A stretch of DNA of 64,000 bases, from assembly GCA_945859605.1 (NCBI GenBank), contig OX243817.1:32376924-32440923 (forward strand). The letters are read 5' to 3'. The notes under the pieces are model-generated. The model had not been told where the DNA came from. It ran no database searches and was given only the letters and a program-made list of their open reading frames with translations. The stretch is from Lumbricus rubellus. Lineage: Eukaryota; Annelida; Clitellata; Crassiclitellata; Lumbricidae. Numbering within the stretch: the stretch's first letter is position 1; every line of letters begins with the position of its first letter. Below are positions 21,921 to 31,290 of the stretch, piece by piece. Both the position numbers and the translations under genes were made by a program.

Positions 21921-23094
21921 CTTCAGAGACAAAATGATGGGTACGACACAGCTAATTGTAACGACTTCATCTCCCTGAGTGAGATCCGTGGCCTCAGAAA
22001 ACGGTGAAAGGATTTCGACCAACTCTTTCAACTGAGTTACATCTTTTGGTAGCAAAATAAGATTTTCATGCTTATTAGCACTCAGAACCTTATTCAGTAG
22101 GGTTATATCAAGCGACACAAACGAATGTAGCTGTCTGAACGTGCTGTTCCATCTAGTGTTGTTTGTTGCTGGAATAGACTTGCCTCGAGTGCCCATCACT
22201 CTCTCAAACTCACTTCTAAACAAGGCACTCTGGTGAACAATGTTAGCAATCTTACTGCACTTAGACATGAATGGTCGACCTGAAGATACTACATCTAAAC
22301 CGTCTCGAACCACAAGCTGCAATGAATGAGCGAAACAAGATATGTGCTCCTGGTTTCGAACAAGCCCCTCAATATTGACTTCAGTGACATCTTGCCAAAA
22401 CGAAGGATCATCAATCGTAGTTCGTCCATCCGTATGATCTGCATCGTCCATAGAATCAGACCTCTCATCATCTTGCAGTTGCACACGGAACATCACATCA
22501 ATAGCTTTACGCATGTTCGATGCGTTGTCTGTCACAACGTATTTCACTTTCTGCTTTACTTCAAACTCATCTATGACATCAGTGATGGCCTCAGAAATTC
22601 TCCCTGCAGTGTGGCTTCCAGGAAAAGCCTTGAATGACAGGAGAGCACGCTGTGACTTTCCATCAATAAATGCATGTGCAGTTATGGCAAGAAAAGCATG
22701 CGAGCGTCTGTCTGTCCAGATATCTGTGGTCAAAGAGATATCAGTGCAGCGTTGCATAAGTGCTTTGACGTAGTCTGTCTTGGTAGTGAGCATCTTAGGC
22801 AAGATGGAGTACGTGATTGTTTGACGACAAGGAGGAGTGTACTTTGGGTCCAGATCAGACAAAAATGAACAAAATGAAGCATTGTCAACAATTGAGATAG
22901 GAAGACAGCAATCAATGATAAGTTTGTTAACCAGAGAAGAACTAATAGACCGTTGACGAGGATTGGTTTGACCGTATGCTGCTGCAGAGTTTGACTGAAC
23001 AAATGACAACATTGACTGCTGTGGTGCACTCATATTTGATTGGACATGCCGACGGTACTCAGTATATAGCTCCGCATGTCGGGTTTTCAGATGC
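21921..23094 (-). CDS. BED-hAT transposase exon 2, upstream half
   Basis: The exon starts after CTGCTTTATAG and completes the BED finger (HLKTRHAELY). The hAT catalytic region follows: SLTTDIWTDRRSH, YVVTDNASNMRKA, CFAHSLQLVV and NTRWNS. The reading stops at 21921, where the EnSpm terminus begins, and resumes at 12619. When the EnSpm element and one 2-bp duplication (CT) are removed, the four exons total 2163 nt, exactly 720 codons plus stop, with all splice phases agreeing. The gene was therefore intact when EnSpm inserted. Confidence 0.85.
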
Positions 23095-23095
23095 C

Positions 23096-23493
23096 TATAA
23101 AGCAGAATAGGAAAGATTTCACTAGTTTTGACACTAGTTTTGACATCTAACAAATACTCTGTTAATAATTACTAATTTAGTAATTTTAGTTTCAGTAATG
23201 AACTTCATCGTTTAAAACTTTACTTTAAATCAACATTTTCATCAGTATCCTGCTTCTAATTTGTGATCAACGTGTTTAAACCGTACGTTATCCCGCTTCA
23301 TGGTTCACGTTCAACATTTTCGTCTTTCATCCCGTTTCTATTAAAAAAATAATGTTTTCATCAGTGTCCGAATGAGTTCGCAACATGGCACAAGAATAAA
23401 TTACGCTAAAGCGATAGATTACACAGTAATGAATAGTTACTATTGACAAATGGTTTACAGTTTACAGTACACTTGGTCACTTATTGACACTTA
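23096..23493 (-). other. First intron of the BED-hAT gene
   Basis: About 400 bp of AT-rich DNA. Fragments such as TATCCCGCTTC and CATCCCGTTTC recall the interior of the MITE at 20823-21219. No coding sequence. Confidence 0.5.
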
Positions 23494-23494
23494 C

Positions 23495-23745
23495 TTTGTG
23501 AAAGCACTTGTGACGTTCACTCTGTCCTGAATGCGCTTGTTGCAGTTTCTACACGCTGCATGCCATCGCTGACCTTTCACTGCAAATTCTTTATATCCGA
23601 ACTTTATAACACGAGGTCTGGTGACTCCAGTCGGCCCTGTTACTGTTACTGATGCACTATTACTATTACTATAACTATTACTGTTTTGTGACATATCTTT
23701 TTCTTCTTCGTCTATCTCACTCTCATTTGAGTCACTCGACTCCAT
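23495..23745 (-). CDS. BED-hAT transposase exon 1 (BED zinc finger)
   Basis: ATG at 23745 (MESSDSNESEIDEEEKD) leads through a Ser/Asn-rich linker to a BED-type finger half, RWHAACRNCNKRI. The donor is AAA/GTAAGTG after 23495. The exon ends in phase 2, and the next exon supplies the histidines (HLKTRH). BED fingers bind the ends of hAT elements. Confidence 0.8.
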
Positions 23746-23924
23746 AATTAATTCAATTTTCAACTGCAAGTTTCAAGATGGAAGACCAACGACGTATTAT
23801 TATTAATAGAAGAATGCGCAAGACCATAGACGCCATATTTTTAGACGCCTTGAATGCACTGTAAATTATATAATATTATGCGAATAAGTTTAAGAACCAC
23901 TGGAATAATGGAATTGGAAAGAAG

Positions 23925-24105
23925 TCCTTGCAAGGACTAAAGACAAGGACAAGGACCTGACCCCAAGGACCAGGATAAGGACAAGGACCTGACCCCCAAG
24001 GACCAGGATAAGGACAAGGACCTGACCCCCAAGGACCAGGACCAGGACAAGGACTTCAAAAATGTCCTTAAGGAGTCCTTAAGGACAAGGACAAGGACAA
24101 GGATT
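23925..24105. repeat. Right subterminal minisatellite of the BED-hAT
   Basis: Units such as AAGGACAAGGACCTGACCCC and CAAGGACCAGGATAAGGAC run up to the right TIR. They have the same strand sense and near-identical wording as the left array, so the two arrays are direct and not inverted relative to each other. Confidence 0.85.
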
Positions 24106-24115
24106 AACATCACTG

Positions 24116-24269
24116 GCTCATCGTTGGACTCCTCCCCATCCTCCTCACTATCGGAATCTTTAGCTCGTGTGAAATAATCGTTTAAAACATTTACAACTTC
24201 TTCTGAAGATAGTTTTAAATTTAACAATTTAGCAATCTCTATTTCGGTTTTATCAGCGCGTTCCGCCAT
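24116..24269 (-). CDS. DUF7869-type gene, exon 1 (split by the BED-hAT insertion)
   Basis: ATG at 24269 opens a frame beginning MAERADKTEIEIAKLLNLKL and continuing with an acidic stretch. It runs into the hAT insertion at 24115. The reading continues at 10408-10389 (HRKERSE) and meets the donor GTAAGTTTT. Without the insertion and one 8-bp duplication the exon is 174 nt, exactly 58 codons, in phase with exon 2 at 9767. In the present arrangement exon 1 runs straight into minisatellite-like subterminal repeats of the hAT element, giving a chimeric frame. Confidence 0.75.
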
Positions 24270-24538
24270 TGTTATTGTCGGACATTTAAATCACGGCCAC
24301 TCTGCAACCCAGTATGTCTTCGCTACAAGAAATAGTTCTATGTTTAAAAATCATTATTGAAGACCTAACTCGTACATTTTTAATAAAAGTTATCCAGTTT
24401 CATTGGAAAACATTTTATATTTAATATAAATATTGCTCAATGTTAAATATAATGGAAATATTTATGCCGTCCTGATCTGAAAATAGCGAGGTAGATTATA
24501 GCGCTTGACAACAGGCTGAGCGACAAGTGGGCCCTTTT

Positions 24539-24744
24539 CAAACGATCTCTGTCCGCTTATACCCGGTTCCCATCGCGGATAACTCGTCTATAACTTCTTT
24601 CACTCGAAAAGTTGCCGTTCCACACTCATCGAATTCAAAGTACGCATAGGAAAATCCATCCGGTAATTTCAACGACATTTGAAATAATTTTGTTAGAAAA
24701 CCAACTTGTAATCGAAGATTTGCTTGCTGGACTTGCTGCTAACC
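24539..24744 (-). CDS. Possible captured exon in the 9-bp-TSD MITE
   Basis: After a possible acceptor (GTATTTAGGTTAG) the minus strand reads QQVQQANLRLQVGFLTKLF, then MSLKLPDGFSYAYFEFDEC, then FRVKEVIDELSAMG. It runs through the TIR into flanking DNA before a stop. That is about 67 codons without a stop and with plausible amino-acid composition. I do not recognise the family. It could be the last exon of the parent transposase or of a captured gene. Confidence 0.4.
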
Positions 24745-24836
24745 TAAATACTATGCTAAAAGCGCAACCAATAGTAATGCGAATAGATGTATGAATATTT
24801 ATGAAGTGCTATAACGCTTGGGAACCGGGTATAAGC
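24555..24836. mobile_element. 282-bp MITE with a 9-bp target duplication
   Basis: The TIR GCTTATACCCGGTTCCCA occurs at 24555-24572 and inverted at 24819-24836. The flanking duplication is TCTCTGTCC (24546-24554 and 24837-24845). A 9-bp duplication fits Mutator-like elements better than hAT. On the minus strand the interior has an open frame with protein-like composition, listed separately. Confidence 0.88.
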
Positions 24837-24845
24837 TCTCTGTCC

Positions 24846-25249
24846 ATGTGTAAAGTTGCCGAATCTGTGCTTAATATAGCACGCGTATGAATATTGTACA
24901 TAGTAAAATGAGCCCCAGATGTCTATGCTGCTATTGGATGCAATAACCAAAATTCGATGAATATTAATGCTCTTAGTGAAAAAGGCATTATCTAGCTTTC
25001 TAGAAAGCGACAAGTGGTCCCTTGTCGCCTCCGAGGTCACATATAGTAACGTATAATTTAATATCTATGTGGGACTAACGCATCCCAACGCCTGTGTAAG
25101 GTATCAATAAAATGTGGGAAGTTTATATCCTAGCGCCCCTGAAAGGGTTAACAAGACCCATACCACACCAAGGGCTTCTACTCTATTAGTGATAGAAGGT
25201 TGCTGAAGCACAGTCGCTCTGTGCACTTCTCGCAGGCTGTAACCTGTAA
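24846..25249. other. Spacer without recognised gene
   Basis: AT-rich DNA between the MITE and the dead piggyBac gene. GCGACAAGTGG-type strings occur near 25009 and also near 24520 outside the MITE. Nothing else was recognised. Confidence 0.4.
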
Positions 25250-25746
25250 TGCACAGTGCACAACGCCCACGCTTCTCAGTTTTCACTGGCCAATGGTCTA
25301 CTGCATCCATCTGCAGGTGGCCCTTTCCGACCCTTATTCCTTTTTTGATCGTCTTTGATATCGTCTGCTCTTCGATGGAAGGTCGACCACGTTTACGGCC
25401 ACATTCAGCATTAACAACAAATCAGGGATGAACCGACAGTGCCCTGGAATTGTCGACGACTGATGATCTCCTTGGCTGGAATGCCGAGAAGACGACAGTC
25501 TCGACGGTACAACAGCCAGGCGTTGATTAGTGCAACAGTTATATAATGCCAAAAAGGTACATGTAGCATCGCCTTGAACACAGCTGAAATCTGTATTGCG
25601 CAACAAAAATATCTAGCAGGTCAACGCCGCCCCCCTCCCCCCCCCCATAGAGCGGTTGTACTGCTCAACGATGAATGGACGGTTGTTTTCAATAAATGAT
25701 TTTGACACCTTATCCCATCGCTGCACTTTTGTGATCGGCAGTGGGC
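25250..25746 (-). pseudogene. Dead piggyBac transposase, C-terminal part
   Basis: The minus strand holds broken piggyBac landmarks: VQRWDKVSKSFIENNRPF, QYNRSMGG, an expanded G tract, GVDLLD, LINAWLLYRRD, and the C-terminal VDHWPVKTEKRGRCALC. The frame breaks at the G tract (25622-25650) and elsewhere. The gene continues to the right of the gypsy element at 30498. Confidence 0.75.
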
Positions 25747-25902
25747 TGTAGTGTTTAAGGATAATTATAAATGCGCTATATAACTGATAGTGAACAATAG
25801 GTGGCGCTAGCGTCAGAAAAGGAGGATTACTCTATGTACGAACTGGGATGAAGAAGGACATGTTGTATCGTGAAGTAATAAACAAAGTGTTAAAACATTA
25901 CA
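25747..25902 (+). repeat. 5' LTR of the gypsy element
   Basis: 156 bp, TGTAGTGTTTAAGG to AAAACATTACA. It contains an AATAAA hexamer near 25877. It is indistinguishable from the 3' copy. Confidence 0.95.
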
Positions 25903-25904
25903 TT

Positions 25905-25922
25905 TGGCGACGAGGATTATTC
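25905..25922 (+). promoter_or_regulatory. Primer-binding site of the gypsy element
   Basis: TGGCGACGAGGATTATTC begins two bases after the 5' LTR, the usual place for tRNA priming. The priming tRNA was not assigned. Confidence 0.65.
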
Positions 25923-25939
25923 GAACACGCGAATGAACT

Positions 25940-28900
25940 ATGGCCACGTTTCTTCCGTCCTTTCCTGAGTTTGACGTAGACGGCGAACCAACCTCCGTTG
26001 GTCCAAGGTGGGAAAAATGGTTGTCTCGTTTCGAGAACATGCTGACCGCCATGTCGATCGACGACAGCGTCAGACAAAAAGCACTTCTTCTCCATCTGGC
26101 TGGGTCTAGAGTGTATGAAATCGCTGAAACGCTCTCCATGACGCCGGCAGACGATGATACGAATGTATTTAAAGCTGCTAAAGATGCCCTGACGCTGCAT
26201 TTCAAACCGAAGAAAAACATCCAGTTCGAAACCTACGTCTTCCGGTCGACGAAGCAAGAACCAGGAGAGTCCCTCGACCAGTATCAGGTACGTTTACGAA
26301 CTCTCGCAAAACATTGTGAATTTGCAGACGCTGACAAAGAAATCTTAGCACAAATAATTCAGTCATGCACTTCAAACACATTGAGACGTCGCGCTCTAAG
26401 AAATCCAACAATTACTCTGCCTGAGCTCTTAGACTTGGCTCGAACGATGGATTTGGCAGAACGCCAAGCAACCGAAATCGAATCTAAGACAACAAGCCCC
26501 AATGACTATGCTCTCAATGCGCTAAACCTGGGAAACGGTTCAAGCAAAAAAGGTAGACTGGGTCTACAAAGACAACCAAATGAACAAAAATGTTTCAATT
26601 GTGGAGGGACGTATCCTCATGATGCAGGAAAACAGTCTTGCCCCGCTTTTCAAAAGACATGCTATCGGTGCTCGAAGAAAAATCACTTCTCGAGGTGCTG
26701 TAGACAAAAATCAGAATACGGTTTGGATGAAAGAGCATTCCCCTCACGCACAGAAGAAGCACCTCACCGCCTTCATGCCATATACGCAAAACGCCAGGTG
26801 GACATTGATGAGAAACCGATCAGTGTAGACAATTTTGTTTTTGTGGTTAGTGACAAACTCCGTGGTTTTTCTCATGCGACACTACTAGTGAACGGATGTC
26901 CAATATCCGTAATAATTGACTCGGGAGCCGCAGTCAACATATTGGACACGTTAGATCTGAACAAGATGAAGCCGAGGCCAAATCTACAAAATACACAAAT
27001 GAAAATTTATTCGTATGGAACGAAGGTGGCTCTACCGCTGCGGGGTTGTTTCGAGGCAGAAGTACGAAGCAGTGGGACAGAGGTGAAGACAGTATTCTAT
27101 GTTGCAGACGGTCATCATGGTTCATTGCTATCGTGTGACACTGCGCTGAAGCTGGGACTTATACAGTTCTCCACGAATCGTCTGACCCTCAGCCCCGAAC
27201 CGAATGTACAGTCTATCATTGCTCGTTTTCCACAGCTCTTCAATGGAATTGGTAAACTGAAAGATTACCAGATTAAACTTCACATTAACAACGAGGTAAC
27301 GCCTGTAGCCCAAAAAGCTCGTCCAATACCATTTCATATGAGAGCTAAAGTTGAAGCTGAACTTGAGAAACTGCTCAACGAGGGCATCATTGAACCAGCA
27401 AGTGGACCCACACCTTGGATTTCACCAGTGGTAGTGGCGCTGAAGCCCAAGAGCCCGGATGAGGTTCGACTTTGCGTGGACATGAGATGGGCAAATCGGG
27501 CTGTGAAACGCGAACATCATCCTATGCCAGGCATTGATGACCTAATTTTTGCTGTAAATGGGTCAACTGTTTTTAGCAAGCTGGATCTTCGTTCAGGCTA
27601 CCACCAAGTCGAGCTAAACCCTGAGTCTCGATACATCACTACATTTGCCACACACCAAGGTTTGTTCCGTTACAAGCGCCTCAATTTTGGAATCTCATCG
27701 GCCAGTGAGTGCTTCCAGAACATCATCAGACAACTCATTGGGGGCATAAAAGGATCATTGAACATAAGTGATGATATCCTGGTATTTGGGAGATCACAGA
27801 AGGAACATGATCGTGCACTGAATGAGGTCTTGAACAGATTGCATAAAGGCGGTCTAACTTTGAATGCATCAAAGTGTGAATTCAACAAGGACACAATCAG
27901 TTTCTTTGGACATATTTTTTCCAAAGAAGGCGTATCAGTGGATCCGTCCAAGGTCAAGGTCCTTCAGCAAATGAAGCCACCCACCAACATATCAGAACTG
28001 CGGAGCTTCTTGGGTATGGTGACGTATTGTGCTCGATATGTCAAGAACATTTCAAACGTTCTGGCACCGCTGCGACAGCTGCTGCATGCTGACGAGGAAT
28101 GGAGTTGGTTGGAGGAACAACAACATGCGTTCCAGAACATCAAGGACCTGATTGCTGAAAGCACAACGCTGGCTTATTTCGATCCTCGTTTGTCAACAGC
28201 TTTGATCACGGATGCTGGACCAGATGGTCTGGGAGCGGTTCTGTCACAGATCTCTCTTGATGGTACAAGAAAAATAATTGCTTTTGCAAGTAGAGTTTTG
28301 ACAGACACTGAGAAAAGATATTCACAGCTAGAGAAGGAAATGCTCGGAGTTGTGTATGGATGTGAGCACTTCCGGGTGTATCTTTGTGGTGCACCATTCA
28401 GACTGATCATTGACAACAAGCCATTAGAACAGATTCTCAGCCATCCTGGAAAGAAACTGCCAATCCGATTGGAAAGATGGAGCATGCGGTTGCTCCCATA
28501 CAGTTTTCAGGTCGAAGCTATCTCGACAAACGACAACCCAGCCGATTATCTGTCTCGACACCCGAAGAAGGAAATTGGAGACATGGAATTGATAGAAGCA
28601 GACATGGAAGCGGAAATAAACCTGATAATCACTATGACACTTCCTAAAGCGATGACGAGAGATGATATTCAAAGGGAAACACAACTGGACGAAGCATTGG
28701 TTAAGGTGATCAACTATATAAGCAACGGAAAATGGCCATCAGGTAATAAAATAACTGACGATGTTCGACCATTTTACATCTTGAGAGATGAGTTGTCCCT
28801 ATCTCCAGGTGATGATATGGTACTAAGAGGATCAAGAATTGTACTCCCGACAACACTTCGAGTACAAGCAATACAAACAGCTCATGAAGGTCACCAAGGA

Positions 28901-30100
28901 ATTGTGAAAACAAAGGCATTCCTAAGAACAAAAGTTTGGTTTCCAGGAATCGACGTGCTAGTGGAGAAACACATCAGTAATTGCACAGCCTGTCAGATTG
29001 TGACAGACACCAAGCGACCAGAGCCACTGAAGATGTCGCCTCTGCCGTCGAGAGTGTGGACCGAGCTGTCAGCCGATTTTTACGGACCATTGCCATCAGG
29101 GGGTCACTTACTTGTCATCATCGACGACTATTCAAGATTTCCAGTGGTCGAGTTGGCCAGCAATGTCTCAGCAGACAGTGTTATACCAATCTTTGAAAGA
29201 GTTTTTTCCACGTTCGGCACTCCCGAGATACTGAGGACCGACAATGGGGCGCCTTTCCAGAGCCGGGCATTCAAAGAATTCTCTTTGTACATGGGATTCC
29301 ATCATAGACGGGTAACACCATGTTATCCACAGGCGAACGGAGAATGTGAGCGGTTCATGAGAAACATTGGCAAATCTATGCGCATCGCCCATACCATGGG
29401 GCTCGATTGGAGGTCAGAATTACAGAAATTCTTACGAAACTATCGTGCTACTCCCCACTCCACACTCCAGAAAGCGCCTGCGGATATTATCTTCTCCAAT
29501 TCTTTTCGAACACGACTTCCCGAGAGTGATAATACAACTGCAGAGGATAAATTCGGTCTCGTCGAGAGAGATGAAAAATCTAAGGATAAGATGAAACGCT
29601 ATGCTGATCACAGAAGGAGGGCAAGAGTTAAAGACCTAATGGTTGGAGACTCTGTTCTGGTCCGACAACATACAAAGAGCAAGACCATGCCACCATTTGA
29701 CCCCGATCCATTCACAGTGATTGCAATAAAAGGATCAATGATAACAGGAGAAAGAAAAGGCAAGCAAATGACCAGGAATGCATCTTTCTTCAAAAAATTC
29801 AACAGTCCAATGTCGGCCCCATCCAAGAACCCAACACGGCCGGAAGTAATCGATGAGCTGGAAGAGGAAATCATGCCTAACCAGGGTCAAAGATCACCAG
29901 CACCACACAGTCGAAAGGGCACACCACATCTCGGGCAAGACGAATTGCAACTTCAGGACAAATTGCAACCTCTACTAGTCGAACAGACGCAGAGACATGA
30001 TCCTCCACCTGTTCCAAACTCTAGAGACACACCTGAACAACTCCCGAGGCGCTATCCACAAAGAGTGAACCGGCGTCGGCCATCTTGGCTGCAATGGTAA
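25940..30100 (+). CDS. Gypsy gag-pol polyprotein
   Basis: One uninterrupted 1386-residue frame starting 37 bp after the 5' LTR. The order is gag (residues 1-215), tandem zinc knuckles (CFNCGG, then CYRCSKKNHFSRCC, about 218-255), an aspartic protease (IIDSGAAVNIL near 325), a reverse transcriptase with NISDDILVFG near 608 (Ser-Asp-Asp where Tyr/Val-Asp-Asp is commoner), RNase H (LITDAGPDGLGAVL near 755), an HHCC integrase finger (HEGHQG, then CTACQ), and a D-D-E integrase core (SADFYGPL near 1045, RTDNGAPF near 1100, NGECERFM near 1134). The C-terminal tail is Pro/Arg-rich without an obvious chromodomain. All motif sets are present, so the copy may be competent. Confidence 0.95.
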   Translation: MATFLPSFPEFDVDGEPTSVGPRWEKWLSRFENMLTAMSIDDSVRQKALLLHLAGSRVYEIAETLSMTPADDDTNVFKAAKDALTLHFKPKKNIQFETYVFRSTKQEPGESLDQYQVRLRTLAKHCEFADADKEILAQIIQSCTSNTLRRRALRNPTITLPELLDLARTMDLAERQATEIESKTTSPNDYALNALNLGNGSSKKGRLGLQRQPNEQKCFNCGGTYPHDAGKQSCPAFQKTCYRCSKKNHFSRCCRQKSEYGLDERAFPSRTEEAPHRLHAIYAKRQVDIDEKPISVDNFVFVVSDKLRGFSHATLLVNGCPISVIIDSGAAVNILDTLDLNKMKPRPNLQNTQMKIYSYGTKVALPLRGCFEAEVRSSGTEVKTVFYVADGHHGSLLSCDTALKLGLIQFSTNRLTLSPEPNVQSIIARFPQLFNGIGKLKDYQIKLHINNEVTPVAQKARPIPFHMRAKVEAELEKLLNEGIIEPASGPTPWISPVVVALKPKSPDEVRLCVDMRWANRAVKREHHPMPGIDDLIFAVNGSTVFSKLDLRSGYHQVELNPESRYITTFATHQGLFRYKRLNFGISSASECFQNIIRQLIGGIKGSLNISDDILVFGRSQKEHDRALNEVLNRLHKGGLTLNASKCEFNKDTISFFGHIFSKEGVSVDPSKVKVLQQMKPPTNISELRSFLGMVTYCARYVKNISNVLAPLRQLLHADEEWSWLEEQQHAFQNIKDLIAESTTLAYFDPRLSTALITDAGPDGLGAVLSQISLDGTRKIIAFASRVLTDTEKRYSQLEKEMLGVVYGCEHFRVYLCGAPFRLIIDNKPLEQILSHPGKKLPIRLERWSMRLLPYSFQVEAISTNDNPADYLSRHPKKEIGDMELIEADMEAEINLIITMTLPKAMTRDDIQRETQLDEALVKVINYISNGKWPSGNKITDDVRPFYILRDELSLSPGDDMVLRGSRIVLPTTLRVQAIQTAHEGHQGIVKTKAFLRTKVWFPGIDVLVEKHISNCTACQIVTDTKRPEPLKMSPLPSRVWTELSADFYGPLPSGGHLLVIIDDYSRFPVVELASNVSADSVIPIFERVFSTFGTPEILRTDNGAPFQSRAFKEFSLYMGFHHRRVTPCYPQANGECERFMRNIGKSMRIAHTMGLDWRSELQKFLRNYRATPHSTLQKAPADIIFSNSFRTRLPESDNTTAEDKFGLVERDEKSKDKMKRYADHRRRARVKDLMVGDSVLVRQHTKSKTMPPFDPDPFTVIAIKGSMITGERKGKQMTRNASFFKKFNSPMSAPSKNPTRPEVIDELEEEIMPNQGQRSPAPHSRKGTPHLGQDELQLQDKLQPLLVEQTQRHDPPPVPNSRDTPEQLPRRYPQRVNRRRPSWLQW

Positions 30101-30341
30101 CGCCACAGGTCAAGGACACAATGGTGCTTCAGTTCTGTCGAACTCTCAGCACTGTTCAGTTGATTTCCCAAGATCAGTTGTGGTAACTTTCAATGGCCCC
30201 AAATTTAATTGTGTTAATTGTAATGATCCCAAATGCTTTGGTGTTCATTTTAAAAAAGGCAGTGGCCTTAGTTCTGTTGACGTTCTGCACCAGCCTAGCT
30301 AACTTTCAGTTTGTTAAGACTTTATTTGAAGAGGGGAAGGT
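30101..30341 (+). other. Gypsy 3' untranslated region
   Basis: About 240 bp between the pol stop and the 3' LTR. A 61-codon open frame at 30193-30378 is short, hydrophobic and runs into the LTR, and I do not regard it as a gene. Confidence 0.6.
30329..30341 (+). promoter_or_regulatory. Polypurine tract of the gypsy element
   Basis: AAGAGGGGAAGGT immediately precedes the 3' LTR, the expected primer for plus-strand synthesis. Confidence 0.8.
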
Positions 30342-30497
30342 TGTAGTGTTTAAGGATAATTATAAATGCGCTATATAACTGATAGTGAACAATAGGTGGC
30401 GCTAGCGTCAGAAAAGGAGGATTACTCTATGTACGAACTGGGATGAAGAAGGACATGTTGTATCGTGAAGTAATAAACAAAGTGTTAAAACATTACA
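30342..30497 (+). repeat. 3' LTR of the gypsy element
   Basis: 156 bp, identical to the 5' LTR by direct reading. Confidence 0.95.
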
Positions 30498-30990
30498 GTG
30501 GGCTAACAAAATTTAATGTCGATGCAAGTGTAACCGGTCGGTTGTCAAACCATCGTACAGCAGCCACCTTGGGTTCATTCAGAACACAACTGTCCGAACT
30601 ACCGCGACCCTGCTTTGACAGTGTCTTTTCCTCCTTCGGTACACAGTTTGGTAGCCGCATCAGAAGACGTTCAATGAGAATCACACTTGTGAAGAAGTTG
30701 TCGGCAAATATCTTGTAGGCCTAGTTGTGTCCCGCAGGCAATGTTGAGGTTAACTTCAGCACTACATCAGCCGACAATCCAAACTCGCTTCTGGTATTTG
30801 CTGCATTCCTCTGGCAGACATTAAAATCATACAACAGTCCCGACACTCCTGTTCATACCCATATTTTGAAGCCCCAAGCATGTGGCTTGCCTCGCATATA
30901 GGCTACTGTTTTATACCGCTGGTTCGACCTTTGTAAGGCACCATCATTTCGTCCATATAATTTCTGAATTAAACTAATTGGTGTCTGCCT
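30498..30990 (-). pseudogene. Dead piggyBac transposase, upstream part
   Basis: This continues the gene split by the gypsy element. Landmarks are NYMDEMMVPYKGRTSGIKQ, YMRGKPHAWGFKIWV, KIFADNFFTSVILIERLL and VRWFDNRPVTLAS. Several stops and frame changes are present. The N-terminal half of the protein was not recognised further right. Confidence 0.75.
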
Positions 30991-31034
30991 CTGAACATTG
31001 CGGTGTCATAGAATTTTAGTCCTAGGCCCTACTG

Positions 31035-31290
31035 TCAGTCATCGTTGCAATTATGACAGACATAATAGTCTGAGCCATCTGTGCAATCAGAATGAGACCA
31101 CTCCTTGCACTCTAAACATTGCACCCATGCGTCGTCAAATGTTTCTCCACAGACGAGGCATGCAGTGAGTTTCTTGTTTTTCTTAGTGCCTTTAGCCTTA
31201 ACAGCAGAAACAATCTTTACCTTCTTCTGTGTAGGTAGACCTAATGCAGCTGTAGGCCTACATTTTCCGTTAGCTGGCGTTCGCTTGGTT
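31035..31290 (-). pseudogene. C-terminal PHD-like zinc finger of a pogo/Tigger-type transposase
   Basis: The minus strand reads a basic linker (KAKGTKKNKKL), then CLVCGETFDDAWVQC, CKEWSHSDC and YVCHNCNDD and a TGA stop. This Cys4-His-Cys3 pattern with WVQC and W-x-H is the tail found on many animal pogo/Jerky-like transposases. An in-frame stop near 31300 limits it upstream, and no DDE core is visible nearby. Confidence 0.55.

Larger units (their letters stand above)
10417..24115 (-). mobile_element. BED-finger hAT transposon, itself split by an EnSpm element
   Basis: TIRs are CAGGGATGTTAA at 10417 and CAGTGATGTTAA (inverted) ending at 24115. They are flanked by the perfect 8-bp duplication GCTCATCG at 10409-10416 and 24116-24123. 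Subtracting the nested EnSpm element gives an original length near 4.4 kb. It carries a four-exon transposase gene on the minus strand and GGACCAGGACAAGGACCTG-type tandem repeats just inside both ends. It sits inside exon 1 of the DUF7869 gene. Confidence 0.92.
25747..30497 (+). mobile_element. Full-length Ty3/gypsy LTR retrotransposon
   Basis: LTRs of 156 bp at 25747-25902 and 30342-30497 appear identical base for base and start TG and end CA. The flanks share GTGGGC (25741-25746 and 30498-30503), a duplication of up to 6 bp. A primer-binding site follows the 5' LTR and a polypurine tract precedes the 3' LTR. One gag-pol frame fills the interior. No envelope gene is present. Identical LTRs imply very recent insertion, into an already dead piggyBac gene. 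Confidence 0.95.

Noticed and set aside
25747..30497. Endogenous retrovirus with envelope
   Set aside because: No frame after pol has a signal peptide plus transmembrane arrangement; only about 240 bp separate pol from the 3' LTR. It is a gypsy-type retrotransposon.
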